The translations under genes were made by a program, and so were the position numbers. This document shows, in pieces, positions 45,118 to 54,180 of a stretch of DNA of 64,000 bases; the stretch's first letter is position 1, and the number at the start of each line of letters is the position of its first letter. The stretch is from assembly GCF_039535115.1 (NCBI RefSeq), contig NZ_BAAAWO010000001.1:2728001-2792000 (forward strand), given 5' to 3'. This DNA comes from Paeniglutamicibacter sulfureus. Its GTDB lineage: Bacteria; Actinomycetota; Actinomycetes; Actinomycetales; Micrococcaceae. The notes below the pieces were generated by a model. The model saw nothing but the letters and a program-made list of their open reading frames with translations, searched no databases and was not told the origin of the DNA.

Positions 45118-45855
45118 CTACCTGGAGCCCTCGGCGCTGTGGGGCAAGATGACGTCGTCCGCGGAGCGTCCCGCGAACGGAAACAGGACAAGGAGCAGGC
45201 CCAGGCCCACCGCCGCACCAATCAGCTGCGCCACGATGAAGCCGGGGGCCGATGCGGGGGCGATGCCGGCGAACGTGTCGCTGAAGATACGTCCCACGGT
45301 CACGGCCGGGTTCGCGAACGATGTCGAGGAGGTGAACCAGTACGCCGCCCCGATGTAGGCACCAACCGCCGGCGCGGCCAACACGCCCCTGTTGGTGGCG
45401 GCCAGTGCGAAGATCAGCAGGACGAGCCCGGCGGTGGCAACCACCTCAGCCAGCAAATGCCCCGGGGTGGCCCGGTCCTTGGTGGAAATTGAGGTGCCCA
45501 CCTCGAACATGGCGTTCGCCAAGACGCTGCCGCCGATGCCGCCCACCGTCTGCGCCACCACGTAGGTTCCAAGCTCGGGCACGCTCAGCCCGGTGCCGCT
45601 GCGCCTGCCCAGGATCGAGTCGACCAGGGAAACCACGGGATTAAAGTGTGCGCCACTGACCGGTCCCAACACGAGGATCAACACCGTCAGGCCCAGCACG
45701 GTTGCGGTGCTGTTCTGGAGCAGCTGCAGGCCGATGTCGTTCGGGGAGAGCTGCTGGGCGGCAATCCCCGAACCAACGACGATGGCCACAAGCAAGCCGG
45801 TTCCAAGCACTTCGGCGATGGCGCGGCGCCACAATGGCGGCTGGTGTGAAGTCAT
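45118..45855 (-). CDS. Aquaporin/MIP-family channel (AqpS-like, arsenic-linked)
   Basis: ATG 45855 gives a 245-residue protein with six helices and the two MIP boxes SGAHFNPVVS near residue 68 and a second NPA box in SFANPAVTVGR near residue 195. The gene is divergent from an ArsR-phosphatase fusion gene, with 46 bp between. In Sinorhizobium AqpS releases arsenite made by ArsC, and the arrangement here suggests the same. No ACR3 or ArsB pump is visible in the window. Confidence 0.83.
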   Translation of the reverse strand: MTSHQPPLWRRAIAEVLGTGLLVAIVVGSGIAAQQLSPNDIGLQLLQNSTATVLGLTVLILVLGPVSGAHFNPVVSLVDSILGRRSGTGLSVPELGTYVVAQTVGGIGGSVLANAMFEVGTSISTKDRATPGHLLAEVVATAGLVLLIFALAATNRGVLAAPAVGAYIGAAYWFTSSTSFANPAVTVGRIFSDTFAGIAPASAPGFIVAQLIGAAVGLGLLLVLFPFAGRSADDVILPHSAEGSR

Positions 45856-45865
45856 GGAAATCAGC

Positions 45866-45891
45866 TTGACAGAATAATTTATCTCAGTCAA
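45866..45891. promoter_or_regulatory. Putative ArsR operator between aquaporin and arsR-fusion genes
   Basis: TTGAC and GTCAA frame a 16-bp AT-rich spacer in the 46-bp divergent gap. The arms and further matching positions make an imperfect palindrome typical of ArsR sites. It overlaps both promoters. Confidence 0.5.
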
Positions 45892-45901
45892 AGTTGAACC
45901 A

Positions 45902-46576
45902 ATGAATATTGAGCTAACGGATTCCCTGAGGGAGCGTGCCGCAAGGCATGCCGCCCTCGCGGATCCTGCGCGACTGCGCATCGTGGACATGCTGACCCTG
46001 GGCGACCTTTCCCCCAAGGAGCTGCAGGCCGAGCTCGGAATGCCCTCGAACCTGCTTTCCCACCACCTGCGCGCGTTGGAAGGGGCCGGCCTCATCATGC
46101 GCCAACGCTCCGAGGCGGACAAGCGCCGTAGCTATTTCCGGCTGACCACCGGCGCACTGGACGGGCTGGTCCCGGGCACCGAGCATGGTGCCCACCGCAT
46201 CCTGTTTGTCTGCACGCGCAACAGCGCCCGTTCGCAACTTGCGACCGCGCTTTGGCGGCAAGTCAGCGAAATCCCCGCGACTTCGGCCGGGACGCATCCG
46301 GCGGACCGCATTGCCCAAGGCGCCACCGAGGTTGCCCTTCGCCATGGCCTGGAGCTTACGGGCCTCGCGCCCCGAAGCTTGGAGCAGGTGGCCCGCGATG
46401 GGGACTTCATCGTGACGGTATGCGACAACGCCCACGAGGAACTGACCGAGCTGGACGGCATCCATTGGTCCGTGCCCGATCCCCTGCGCCTGGACACCGG
46501 CGCAGCCTTCGAAGACGCCTACCTCGATATCGCCCGCCGCGTCCAAGGCCTCGCGCCCCGGCTGCACGCCGCCTAG
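45902..46576 (+). CDS. ArsR-type HTH fused to a low-molecular-weight phosphatase/arsenate reductase domain
   Basis: The 224-residue protein has an ArsR winged helix (residues about 8-90, ELQAELGMPSNLLSHHLRAL) and then an LMW-PTP/ArsC domain (about 98-222) with Cys104-x5-Arg110-Ser111 in VCTRNSARS, Cys174 and Asp193 in VPDPLR. The HTH part has no cysteine, so it cannot bind As(III) through the usual CxC. Sensing may come from the phosphatase domain. It is the first gene of an ars unit. Confidence 0.85.
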   Translation: MNIELTDSLRERAARHAALADPARLRIVDMLTLGDLSPKELQAELGMPSNLLSHHLRALEGAGLIMRQRSEADKRRSYFRLTTGALDGLVPGTEHGAHRILFVCTRNSARSQLATALWRQVSEIPATSAGTHPADRIAQGATEVALRHGLELTGLAPRSLEQVARDGDFIVTVCDNAHEELTELDGIHWSVPDPLRLDTGAAFEDAYLDIARRVQGLAPRLHAA

Positions 46577-46636
46577 CCGCGAATCCCCGAACCCAATCCA
46601 AACAGACACCAGCCCCGCCCACCACAGGAGACACCC

Positions 46637-47059
46637 GTGAGCACTGAAACCACCAAGAAGCCATCCGTCCTCTTCGTCTGCGTGCACAACGCGGGCCGCT
46701 CCCAGATGGCCGCCGCGTTCCTCACCACGCTTTCCCGGGGCGCCATCGAGGTCCGTTCGGCGGGGTCGCAACCCGCTAACTCCATCAACCCGGCCGCCGT
46801 CGAGGCCATGGCCGAACTTGGCATCGACATGTCTGCCGAGATCCCCAAGGTCCTCACGACCGAAGCCGTCAAGGAATCCGACGTCGTCATCACCATGGGT
46901 TGCGGCGACGAGTGCCCGTATTTCCCCGGCAAGCGCTACGAAGACTGGGTCCTCGAGGACCCCGCCGGCCAGGGCGTCGTCGCAGTCCGCCCGATCCGCG
47001 ACGAAATCAAGACCCGCATCGAGGGCCTCATCGAGTCCCTCGCACCAGCTGCCGCCTAA
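46637..47059 (+). CDS. arsC: Arsenate reductase ArsC (LMW-PTP type)
   Basis: GTG 46637 with ACAGGAGA upstream begins a 140-residue protein with the P-loop CVHNAGRSQ near residue 15 and later Cys89 and Cys93 in GCGDECPYFPGK. It reduces arsenate to arsenite with a thiol partner. It follows the ArsR-phosphatase fusion gene by 60 bp. Confidence 0.9.
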   Translation: MSTETTKKPSVLFVCVHNAGRSQMAAAFLTTLSRGAIEVRSAGSQPANSINPAAVEAMAELGIDMSAEIPKVLTTEAVKESDVVITMGCGDECPYFPGKRYEDWVLEDPAGQGVVAVRPIRDEIKTRIEGLIESLAPAAA

Positions 47060-47086
47060 TACACCCCGGATCGAAGAGACCACGCC

Positions 47087-47221
47087 GTGAGCGGACCAGG
47101 CAAAACACCGATAGTGCTGTTCGCCTGTAGCAAGCGCGGACTCAAATCCCGGCTCGCCGCGGCACTCAACATCCAATGGTTGGAGGCGCCGGGTTGCCGA
47201 GGTGAAAACACCTTGCATTAA
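47087..47221 (+). pseudogene. Truncated third LMW-phosphatase-like ORF
   Basis: A 44-codon frame from GTG 47087 encodes IVLFACSKRGLKSRLAAAL, which resembles the start of ArsC (VLFVCVHNAGRSQMAAAFL) with a changed P-loop (Lys for Arg before Ser), then stops. It follows arsC by 27 bp. It is probably a decayed copy; a functional small protein is less likely. Confidence 0.35.
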
Positions 47222-47305
47222 AGTGCGTTCCGACTTTCGGGAAGTAATGTTCCGGATCCGCGGTTGTGATGGGGGACAGTCATTATTCCTTGAAGGGACT
47301 CCCCC

Positions 47306-48184
47306 ATGACCATTCTCGTCACCGGCGCTACCGGCAAGCTCGGCCGCCTCGTTGTTGAAGCGCTCCTGGAGCGAAGCGTTCCCGCGGAACAGATTGTGGC
47401 AGGGGGCAGGAACCTTTCGAGGCTCGCCGACCTCGCCCAACTCGGGGTCCAGGTCCGCGCCATGGACTACTCCGACCCCGCATCGCTGCGCGAGGCATTC
47501 ACCGGTGTCGAGAAATTGCTGCTGGTATCCGGCAGTGAGCCGGGCCCGCGCGTGGCCCAGCACCTCGATGTCATCGAGACCGCCAAGGAGGCAGGTGTCC
47601 AGCTGCTGGCCTACACCAGCATCCCCAACGCCGACACCACCACCATGGCCCTGGCCGAGGACCACCAGGCAACCGAGCGGGCACTGCGCGACTCCGGGAT
47701 CCCCTACGTCCTGTTGCGCAACGGCTGGTACCTGGAAAACTACACCGACCAGCTGGAAGGATACCTGCAGCATGGCTCGGTCTTCGGCAGCGCGGGCGAA
47801 GGCCGGCTCAACGGCGCCAGCCGGGCCGATCTGGCACAGGCCGCCGCGGCGGTGCTTCTCGCGGACGACCAGGCGGGCATGGTCTACGAGCTGGGCGGCG
47901 AAGAATCCTTCACCCTTGAGGATCTGGCCCGCGAGGTCAGCACCGCCACGGGCCAGACAGTGACCTACCAGGACCTGCCGGAGGAGGATTTCTCGCGCTT
48001 GCTCGTGGGCGCCGGGGTGCCCGAGTCCTTCGCGAGGATCCTCGCCGACAGCGACAGCGGCATCGCCCGCGGCGAGCTGCTCGTCGAGGGCAACGCCCTG
48101 AGCTCCCTGATCGGCAGGCCCGCCACGACGTTGGCCCAGGCTGTTCGCTCCGCCGCCGGCGAATTGGCCACCCAACAGGCCTAA
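47306..48184 (+). CDS. NmrA/QorB-like NAD(P)H-dependent oxidoreductase
   Basis: The 292-residue atypical SDR has the cofactor motif VTGATGKLGRLVVEALL (residues 5-21), then YTSIPNADTT and a region like LRNGWYLENYTDQL near residue 138, as in QorB-type NAD(P)H:quinone reductases. It lacks the YxxxK pair. It stands alone, with an AAGGGA upstream. A quinone reductase or redox-sensor role is likely by family. Confidence 0.78.
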   Translation: MTILVTGATGKLGRLVVEALLERSVPAEQIVAGGRNLSRLADLAQLGVQVRAMDYSDPASLREAFTGVEKLLLVSGSEPGPRVAQHLDVIETAKEAGVQLLAYTSIPNADTTTMALAEDHQATERALRDSGIPYVLLRNGWYLENYTDQLEGYLQHGSVFGSAGEGRLNGASRADLAQAAAAVLLADDQAGMVYELGGEESFTLEDLAREVSTATGQTVTYQDLPEEDFSRLLVGAGVPESFARILADSDSGIARGELLVEGNALSSLIGRPATTLAQAVRSAAGELATQQA

Positions 48185-48365
48185 CCGCCGGGGGGCAGTG
48201 GTCCGAGGCGAGCGGCCGGCAGAGGTATCCGCCACGGAACGCCCTGCCGCCCGTTCATGGACTTGTCCGTCTTTCGGTTCGTTCGGCGGCGCGACCGGGC
48301 GGCATCTTCCGAGTTCGCGTCGGTGCACCGCGGTCGTGTCTGCACCGTCCCCGCCCCGGGGCTTC

Positions 48366-48371
48366 TAGACT
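48366..48371 (+). promoter_or_regulatory. Probable leaderless -10 hexamer for the 2-hydroxyacid dehydrogenase gene
   Basis: TAGACT ends 6 nt before ATG 48378, with no Shine-Dalgarno between. The spacing is the same as at the IclR and PIG-L genes. Confidence 0.5.
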
Positions 48372-48377
48372 GGGGCC

Positions 48378-49337
48378 ATGCGCATAGCCGTCCTCGATGA
48401 CTACCAAGACGTTGCCTCTTCCCTCGCCGACTGGGATTCTCTTCCCGGCGAGGTCGTTTTCTTCACCGCGTTCCTGGGGCACGACGATTCCGCGGTCGCC
48501 GCCGCGCTGCGGGACTTCGACGTCATCGTGGCCATGCGCGAACGCACCCCCTTCACCGCGGAGCGGCTGCGCCGGCTGCCGTCGTTGCGGCTGCTGGTCA
48601 CCACGGGCATGCGCAATGCGTCGATCGACCTGGACGCGGCGAGCGACTTGGGCATCACCGTGTGCGGCACCGCCGGCAGCCCCGCGGCCGCTACCGAACA
48701 CACCTGGGCGCTGATCATGGCGGCGGCCCGCCGCCTGGATGTCGAGTTGTTCTCCGCCGCACGCCCGGCGGCACCCGACCAACCGTGGCAGCAGACCCTG
48801 GGCACCGAGCTGTCGGGAAAGACCCTCGGGGTCTACGGCCTGGGCAAGCTGGGAAGCCAGGTCGCCCGCATCGGCCAGGCTTTCGGAATGCGGGTCATCG
48901 CGCACAGCCAAAACCTCACCGCCGAACGCGCCGCGGAGGTCGGGGTCGAGCTGGTCGGCGAGGATGAGCTCTTTGCGCGCAGCGACGTGCTCACCATCCA
49001 CCTCAAGCTCTCCGAGCGTTCCACCGGCGTGGTGGGAGCGCGGCAGCTGGCGCTGATGAAGCACGGCTCGATCCTGGTCAACACCTCGCGCAGCGCCATC
49101 ATCGACGAGGATGCCCTGGTGGCTGCATTGGAATTCGGCGCCCCGGCGCTGGCCGCCATCGACGTATTCGACATCGAGCCCCTGCCCGCCAACCACCGCC
49201 TGGCCCATACCCCCGGGGTGATCGCCACCCCGCATCTGGGCTACGTGACCGAGGACCAGTTCAGGATCTTTTACACCGGCGCGGTCAAGGACATTGCCGC
49301 GTGGGCGGCGGGGACGCCGGTCAACCTGCTGGGCTGA
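48378..49337 (+). CDS. D-isomer-specific 2-hydroxyacid dehydrogenase
   Basis: The 319-residue protein has the NAD-binding motif YGLGKLGSQVARIGQAFG near residue 153, the substrate-binding Arg in TSRSAII, and the catalytic His in ATPHLGYVT near residue 279. It should interconvert a 2-ketoacid and a D-2-hydroxyacid. It appears to be a single-gene unit next to the convergent LysR gene. Substrate unknown; phosphoglycerate or glyoxylate types are possible. Confidence 0.85.
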   Translation: MRIAVLDDYQDVASSLADWDSLPGEVVFFTAFLGHDDSAVAAALRDFDVIVAMRERTPFTAERLRRLPSLRLLVTTGMRNASIDLDAASDLGITVCGTAGSPAAATEHTWALIMAAARRLDVELFSAARPAAPDQPWQQTLGTELSGKTLGVYGLGKLGSQVARIGQAFGMRVIAHSQNLTAERAAEVGVELVGEDELFARSDVLTIHLKLSERSTGVVGARQLALMKHGSILVNTSRSAIIDEDALVAALEFGAPALAAIDVFDIEPLPANHRLAHTPGVIATPHLGYVTEDQFRIFYTGAVKDIAAWAAGTPVNLLG

Positions 49338-49361
49338 GCCCGGGCGGTGCCCCGGGAATCC

Positions 49362-50294
49362 TCAGGACTCCAGCACCTCGGCGCCCAGCAGGGCCTCCTG
49401 GACGGCGGCCGTGCGGTTCCGCAGCGCCTGCGCCACCGCGGCGACCGCGGGCTGGCGCAGCGAGTCCGGGCGCAGCACCATCCAGTACGGCAGCCGTTCG
49501 GCGAAGTCCCCGGGCAACAGCCGCACCAGATCCGGGTGGCGGTCGGCCATGTAGCAGGGCAGGAAGCCGATCCCGGCCCCGGCACGCGTGGCCTCGACGT
49601 GGACGAAGACGTTGGTGGAGCTGAGCGCATCCGACATCCCGGGAACCAGCCGGCGCGGGGCATCCAGGTCATCGACCTGCAGCATCGAGTCGACGAAGTA
49701 CACCAGCCCGTGTGCGCCCAGTTCGGCGACACCGGCGGGCGTGCCGAATTCATCCAGGTAGCGGCGCGAGGCGTACATCCCCAGCGTGTAGTCGCCGAGC
49801 CGGATCGCCTCCGCCCGGTGCACCTGCGGCTCGCCGACCACCACCTCCAGGTCCAGCCCGGAGCGGTGCTGCAGCGCCCGGCGGGTGACGTTGACGATCT
49901 CCACGCTGAGCTTTGGGTGCTTTCGGCGCAGCTGGGCCACCGCCGGGGCAATGATGAACGCACTGAAACCATCCGTGGCGGAAATGCGCACCACGCCGGC
50001 GATCTTGTCCGCGTCTTCATCGCCCGCCACGATGGTGGCCACCGCGGTTTCCACGTCCTCCGCCGCCCGCACTGCCCTTCGGCCCAGGTCCGTCAGATCC
50101 CACCCGCCCACGGTGCGCGCCAGCGTTCGGCCCCCAAGGGCCTTTTCCAGGGCGGCGATCCGGCGCGAGACGGTGGTGTGGTTCAGGCCCAGGCTTTCGG
50201 CCGCGGTCGTGAAGCGCCCGGTGCGCGCCACTGACAGCAGGATCAGCAGGTCATCGGGGTTGGCGGCGGTGCCGCCGGGTGACGGGGATTTCAT
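49362..50294 (-). CDS. LysR-family transcriptional regulator (module 3)
   Basis: The 310-residue protein has the HTH LLSVARTGRFTTAAESLGLN and HTTVSRRIAALEKALGG, then a LysR effector domain. It is divergent from an MHS transporter and an SDR gene and probably controls them. It is not especially close to the LysR genes at 8398 and 12275. Confidence 0.86.
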   Translation of the reverse strand: MKSPSPGGTAANPDDLLILLSVARTGRFTTAAESLGLNHTTVSRRIAALEKALGGRTLARTVGGWDLTDLGRRAVRAAEDVETAVATIVAGDEDADKIAGVVRISATDGFSAFIIAPAVAQLRRKHPKLSVEIVNVTRRALQHRSGLDLEVVVGEPQVHRAEAIRLGDYTLGMYASRRYLDEFGTPAGVAELGAHGLVYFVDSMLQVDDLDAPRRLVPGMSDALSSTNVFVHVEATRAGAGIGFLPCYMADRHPDLVRLLPGDFAERLPYWMVLRPDSLRQPAVAAVAQALRNRTAAVQEALLGAEVLES

Positions 50295-50449
50295 ATCTGC
50301 AATTCTGCACCCAATCTCTGCCTAAGTGGTCATTGTTGCAGAGTCGGGTTCGTGTCCATACTGGGTGCAGTCTTCCTGTGCGATGGGTCACAGGACCACC
50401 CGCAACGCCGAGGTCGACGCAGACACCGGCAGAACAAAGGAGTGCGCCG

Positions 50450-51823
50450 ATGAGCGTCAACCAGCCGACGGATGCAGGCACGAAAGAGGACTCGGGGCTG
50501 AGAAAGATCGTCGCCGCCTCGATGGTGGGCACGGTGGTGGAGTGGTACGAGTTCTTCCTCTACGCCACCGCGGCCTCCCTGGTCTTCGGCAAGTTCTTCT
50601 TCCCCAACGCCGACAGCGAGCTGGACGGCATCATCGCGGCATTCCTGACCTACGCGGTGGGGTTCATCGCCCGGCCGCTGGGCGGCATCGTGTTCGGCCA
50701 GATCGGCGACAAGCTCGGGCGCAAGCACACACTGCAGGTCACCATCATCATGGTCGGCGTCGCCACCTTCCTCATGGGCTGCCTGCCCGGCTTCAACTCC
50801 ATCGGCTACTGGGCGCCGGCGCTGCTGGTGATCCTGCGCTTCGTCCAGGGCTTCGCCGTGGGCGGCGAATGGGGCGGTGCCGTCCTGCTGGTGGCCGAGC
50901 ACAGCCCGAACAAGTCGCGTGCGTTCTGGTCCAGCTGGCCGCAGGCCGCCGTTCCGGTGGGCAACCTGCTGGCCACCCTGGTGCTGCTGGGCATGAGCTG
51001 GATCCTTCCGTCCGACCAGTTCCTTTCCTGGGGCTGGCGCGTGGCCTTCTGGCTGTCCGCGGTCATCGTCGTCATCGGCTACTACATCCGCACCCACGTG
51101 TCCGAGGCGCCGATCTTCCTTGAGGCCCGCGCCCAGGTGGAAGCCGACAAGGCAGTCAGCTACGGCGTGCTTGAAGTTGTGAAGAAGTACCCCAAGGGCA
51201 TCTTCGGGGCCATGGGCCTGCGCTTTGCCGAGAACATCCTCTACTACATCATCGTGTCCTTCACCATCGTGTACCTGAAGACCGTGCATGCCTATGACAC
51301 GAGCCAGCTGCTGCTGGCCCTGCTGGTCGCCCACGTCATCCACTTCCTGGTCATCCCGCAGGTCGGACGGCTCTCCGATGCCTTCGGGCGCAAGCCGGTC
51401 TACCTGGCCGGAGCGGTGCTCGGAGCCACCTGGGCGTTCTTCGCCTTCCCGATGTTCGACACCCGCAACCCGGTCGTCATCATCCTGGCCGTCACCATCG
51501 GACTGTGCTTCCACGCGCTGATGTACGCCGGGCAGCCGGCCATCATGGCCGAGATGTTCCCGACCCGCATGCGCTACTCCGGGGTTTCCCTGGGCTACCA
51601 GGTCACCTCGATCGTGGCCGGCTCGATGGCGCCGATCATCGCGACCGCCTTGCTCAAGGACTTCGGTTCCTGGCTGCCGGTGGCCATCTACGTCGCCGCT
51701 GCCTGCGCCGTCACCGCCGTCGCGGTGGTGACCCTGAAGGAAACCCGTGGCGCTTCCCTGCACGACATCGACGACGCCGATGCCCGCAAGCACGGGCTGA
51801 ACACCGCCCGGGTCAACGGCTAA
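50450..51823 (+). CDS. MFS transporter, MHS family (module 3)
   Basis: ATG 50450 is chosen with AAAGGAG upstream; the longer frame from 50279 covers the intergenic promoter. The 457-residue protein has VEWYEFFLYATAA, GQIGDKLGRKHTL and GFAVGGEWGGAVL, as in the ShiA/KgtP group. It should import an organic acid with protons. An SDR gene follows 47 bp later. Confidence 0.86.
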   Translation: MSVNQPTDAGTKEDSGLRKIVAASMVGTVVEWYEFFLYATAASLVFGKFFFPNADSELDGIIAAFLTYAVGFIARPLGGIVFGQIGDKLGRKHTLQVTIIMVGVATFLMGCLPGFNSIGYWAPALLVILRFVQGFAVGGEWGGAVLLVAEHSPNKSRAFWSSWPQAAVPVGNLLATLVLLGMSWILPSDQFLSWGWRVAFWLSAVIVVIGYYIRTHVSEAPIFLEARAQVEADKAVSYGVLEVVKKYPKGIFGAMGLRFAENILYYIIVSFTIVYLKTVHAYDTSQLLLALLVAHVIHFLVIPQVGRLSDAFGRKPVYLAGAVLGATWAFFAFPMFDTRNPVVIILAVTIGLCFHALMYAGQPAIMAEMFPTRMRYSGVSLGYQVTSIVAGSMAPIIATALLKDFGSWLPVAIYVAAACAVTAVAVVTLKETRGASLHDIDDADARKHGLNTARVNG

Positions 51824-51870
51824 GCGCCCCCGCGCCCCGCACCCACCACGTTCTACCCAAGGGAAAACAC

Positions 51871-52671
51871 ATGACGAACCAGGAAACCGAACGGGCGACC
51901 ACGTCCGCCCTGCAGCCGCTCTCGGGAAGGCGGGCGCTGGTCACCGGCGGCGCCAGCGGGATCGGCCTAGCCGCGGCGCGCACGCTGGCCGCCCGCGGCG
52001 CCCACGTCGTCGTCGCTGACAAGGACGCGGCGGGAGCCGGGACGGTGGCCGCGGAAGTCGGCGGCACCGCCTGGGCGGTGGACCTGCTCGACCCGGCCGC
52101 CGTCGCCGACGACCGACTGGAAGAAGCCCTGGACGGGGTGGACATCCTGGTCAACAATGCCGGGATCCAGCACGTCAGCCCGATCCAGGACTTTGCCCCG
52201 GAGGACTTCCGCCGGATCATGACCCTCATGGTGGAGGTCCCGTTCCTGTTGATCCGCGCGGCACTGCCCAAGATGTACGCGCAGGGATTCGGACGGATCA
52301 TCAACGTCTCCTCCGTGCACGGGTTGCGCGCCTCCCCGTTCAAGTCCGCCTACGTGACGGCCAAGCACGGGCTCGAGGGCCTGTCCAAGGTCACCGCGCT
52401 GGAGGGCGGGGAGTTCGGGGTGACCAGCAATTGCGTCAACCCCGGCTACGTGCGGACCCCGCTGGTGGAGAAGCAGCTGGCGGACCAGGCCCGCGTCCAT
52501 TCCATCCCCGAGTCCGAGGTGCTGGCCAAGATCATGCTGACCGAGAGCGCCATCAAGCGCCTGGTCGAACCGGAGGAAGTGGCATCGCTGGTGGCCTGGC
52601 TGGCCGGTGACGAGGCCTCGATGGTCACCGGCGCCAGCTACACCATGGACGGCGGCTGGTCGGCCCGTTAG
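51871..52671 (+). CDS. SDR oxidoreductase, 3-hydroxybutyrate dehydrogenase-like
   Basis: ATG 51871 with AAGGGAAA upstream begins a 266-residue SDR with VTGGASGIGLAAA (residues 24-36), NNAGIQHVSPIQDF, catalytic Ser in VSSVHG and the pair in AYVTAKHG. The NAGIQHV...FKSAYVTAKHG pattern fits D-3-hydroxybutyrate dehydrogenase. It forms a unit with the MHS transporter, which may import 3-hydroxybutyrate or a similar acid. Confidence 0.82.
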   Translation: MTNQETERATTSALQPLSGRRALVTGGASGIGLAAARTLAARGAHVVVADKDAAGAGTVAAEVGGTAWAVDLLDPAAVADDRLEEALDGVDILVNNAGIQHVSPIQDFAPEDFRRIMTLMVEVPFLLIRAALPKMYAQGFGRIINVSSVHGLRASPFKSAYVTAKHGLEGLSKVTALEGGEFGVTSNCVNPGYVRTPLVEKQLADQARVHSIPESEVLAKIMLTESAIKRLVEPEEVASLVAWLAGDEASMVTGASYTMDGGWSAR

Positions 52672-52692
52672 CTTTCACCGTCTCCCGGTGGT

Positions 52693-52724
52693 CGTGCGCC
52701 GTGTGCTGCCGGGAACGGCGCACG
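52693..52724. terminator. Inverted repeat between convergent SDR and F420-type reductase genes
   Basis: CGTGCGCCGT (52693-52702) and ACGGCGCACG (52715-52724) form a perfect 10-bp stem with a 12-nt loop. No T tract follows. Confidence 0.5.
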
Positions 52725-52744
52725 GGTCGGCTTGCCGCAGCGTT

Positions 52745-53386
52745 CTAGACGGTCCGTGGGGCACGCGCCAGGTTTGTCTCCAGCTCTGCCGCATTCTGCC
52801 GCACCACGTAGGCGGGGCGGTCGCGCTCCACCCGCCAGCTCTCGGAGAGCGGGCCGATGTCCACGGTGTCAAAGCCGAACTCATCGTAGAGCTCGGCCAC
52901 GAGTGCCGAGGCGTCTGCATGGTCGCTGGCTGTGGCCAGCGCCCTTCGGTTTTCGGTCCCTTCCGGGGTTCCGGTCGTGGTGATTTCTGCTGCGAGAATA
53001 TGGTTGAAACCCTTGGCCACCCGCGAGTCCCGCAGGTGCTCCTGGACCATGCCCGAGGTCGTGGCCTCCCCGCGATCCAGGGCCTCGATGTGGCCGTCGC
53101 GTTCCCAGTAGTAGTTGTTGGTGTCGATCACTACCTTGCCGGCCAGCGATTCCGCCGAAATCCGGTCCAAGTTTCTCAGCGGAATGGTGAGCACGGCAAA
53201 GTCCGCCGCGGTCCCCGCTTCCGAGGCCGTCGCGGCACGCGCCCGGGGCCCCAGTTCGACCACCAGGTCCGCGAGGGTTTCGGGCCCGCGCGAGTTGCCG
53301 ATGACCACGTCGTAACCCAGTTGCACGGCCTTGCGTGCGATCTGGGAGCCAATGTTTCCTGCACCGATGATGCCGATGGTTGTCAT
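52745..53386 (-). CDS. NADP-binding reductase, F420-dependent NADP oxidoreductase-like
   Basis: ATG 53386 gives a 213-residue protein with an N-terminal Rossmann motif IGIIGAGNIGSQIARKA and VIGNSRGPETL, followed by TNNYYWERDG. The C-terminal WRVERDRPAYVVRQ fits the Fno/NADPH-dependent F420 reductase group found in actinobacteria. It may move hydride between F420 and NADP or reduce another small molecule. It is monocistronic and convergent with the SDR gene. Confidence 0.72.
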   Translation of the reverse strand: MTTIGIIGAGNIGSQIARKAVQLGYDVVIGNSRGPETLADLVVELGPRARAATASEAGTAADFAVLTIPLRNLDRISAESLAGKVVIDTNNYYWERDGHIEALDRGEATTSGMVQEHLRDSRVAKGFNHILAAEITTTGTPEGTENRRALATASDHADASALVAELYDEFGFDTVDIGPLSESWRVERDRPAYVVRQNAAELETNLARAPRTV

Positions 53387-53476
53387 GTGGATCACAACAA
53401 CGTCACGGCCCTCGGCATTCCATGCGGACCGGCGGGGCCCGGTCAAGCCCGTGTCGGGCGGGGCGGTGCCGGCGTT

Positions 53477-54130
53477 TCAGCCGTTGGGCAGGCCTATCTG
53501 CCCAAAGAGCGAGAGCCGGATCCTGCGCGCCTCGCCCATGTGCCGGCGCATGGCCTCCTGCGCCTCGGCGCCATCGCGGTTCCGGATGAGCCGCACCATC
53601 TCGGCATGCTCGTCCAGGGAATCCGCCCACCTGGCGCCGACCGACAGGGTCGAGGAGGGCGCGTGGATCTGGTGGGTCGACAGGCGGTCCAGCAGGTCCT
53701 TCAGGATCGGGTTGTGCGCCGCCGTCCAGAGTGCGGAGTGGAACTCGATGTTGGTGCGCAGACGCGTCTGGTCATCCGGATCCGGCAATGCCCTGTCCCG
53801 ATCAACCAGGCCCTCGAGGCGGATCAAGTCCATCTCGGTGCGCGTGGCGGCCGCTTCCAGGGCGGCCTGCCCCTCCAGCAAGATCCTCAGGTCGTAGACC
53901 TGCATGAGCTGCTCGGGGTCGATGTTGCGCACCTGGAGCCCGCGGACCCCGCGTTCGAGCAACCCCTCCTGTGCCAGCCGGCCCAGCGCCTCGCGCACCG
54001 GGGTGCGCGAGACGCCGAAGCGGTCTGCCAGGGCCACTTCCTTGAACGCGGTGCCCGGAGCGTGGGAGCCGTGCAAAATTTCGGCACGCAGTTCGGCATG
54101 GATCGTCTCCGAATCCACCTTTGCCGCCAT
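53477..54130 (-). CDS. GntR-family regulator, FadR/FCD subfamily
   Basis: The 217-residue protein has a GntR winged helix (residues about 8-70, FKEVALADRFGVSRTPVREA) and an FCD effector domain (about 75-205) with helices carrying Asp/His metal ligands, such as EFHSALWTAAHNP. FCD regulators respond to organic acids. It lies 50 bp downstream of tcuA on the same strand, so probably in one transcript, and likely binds the palindrome upstream of tcuA. Confidence 0.87.
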   Translation of the reverse strand: MAAKVDSETIHAELRAEILHGSHAPGTAFKEVALADRFGVSRTPVREALGRLAQEGLLERGVRGLQVRNIDPEQLMQVYDLRILLEGQAALEAAATRTEMDLIRLEGLVDRDRALPDPDDQTRLRTNIEFHSALWTAAHNPILKDLLDRLSTHQIHAPSSTLSVGARWADSLDEHAEMVRLIRNRDGAEAQEAMRRHMGEARRIRLSLFGQIGLPNG

Positions 54131-54180
54131 CTCAACCCACCTCCGCCCCGCGTAAAAGGGGCTCCGTCGTAATTTCTTGC

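Noticed and set aside
45914..48328. An 804-codon open frame on the minus strand across arsR-fusion, arsC and nmrA genes
   Set aside because: It crosses three well-supported genes and several intergenic gaps and shows no domain. It is a codon-bias shadow.
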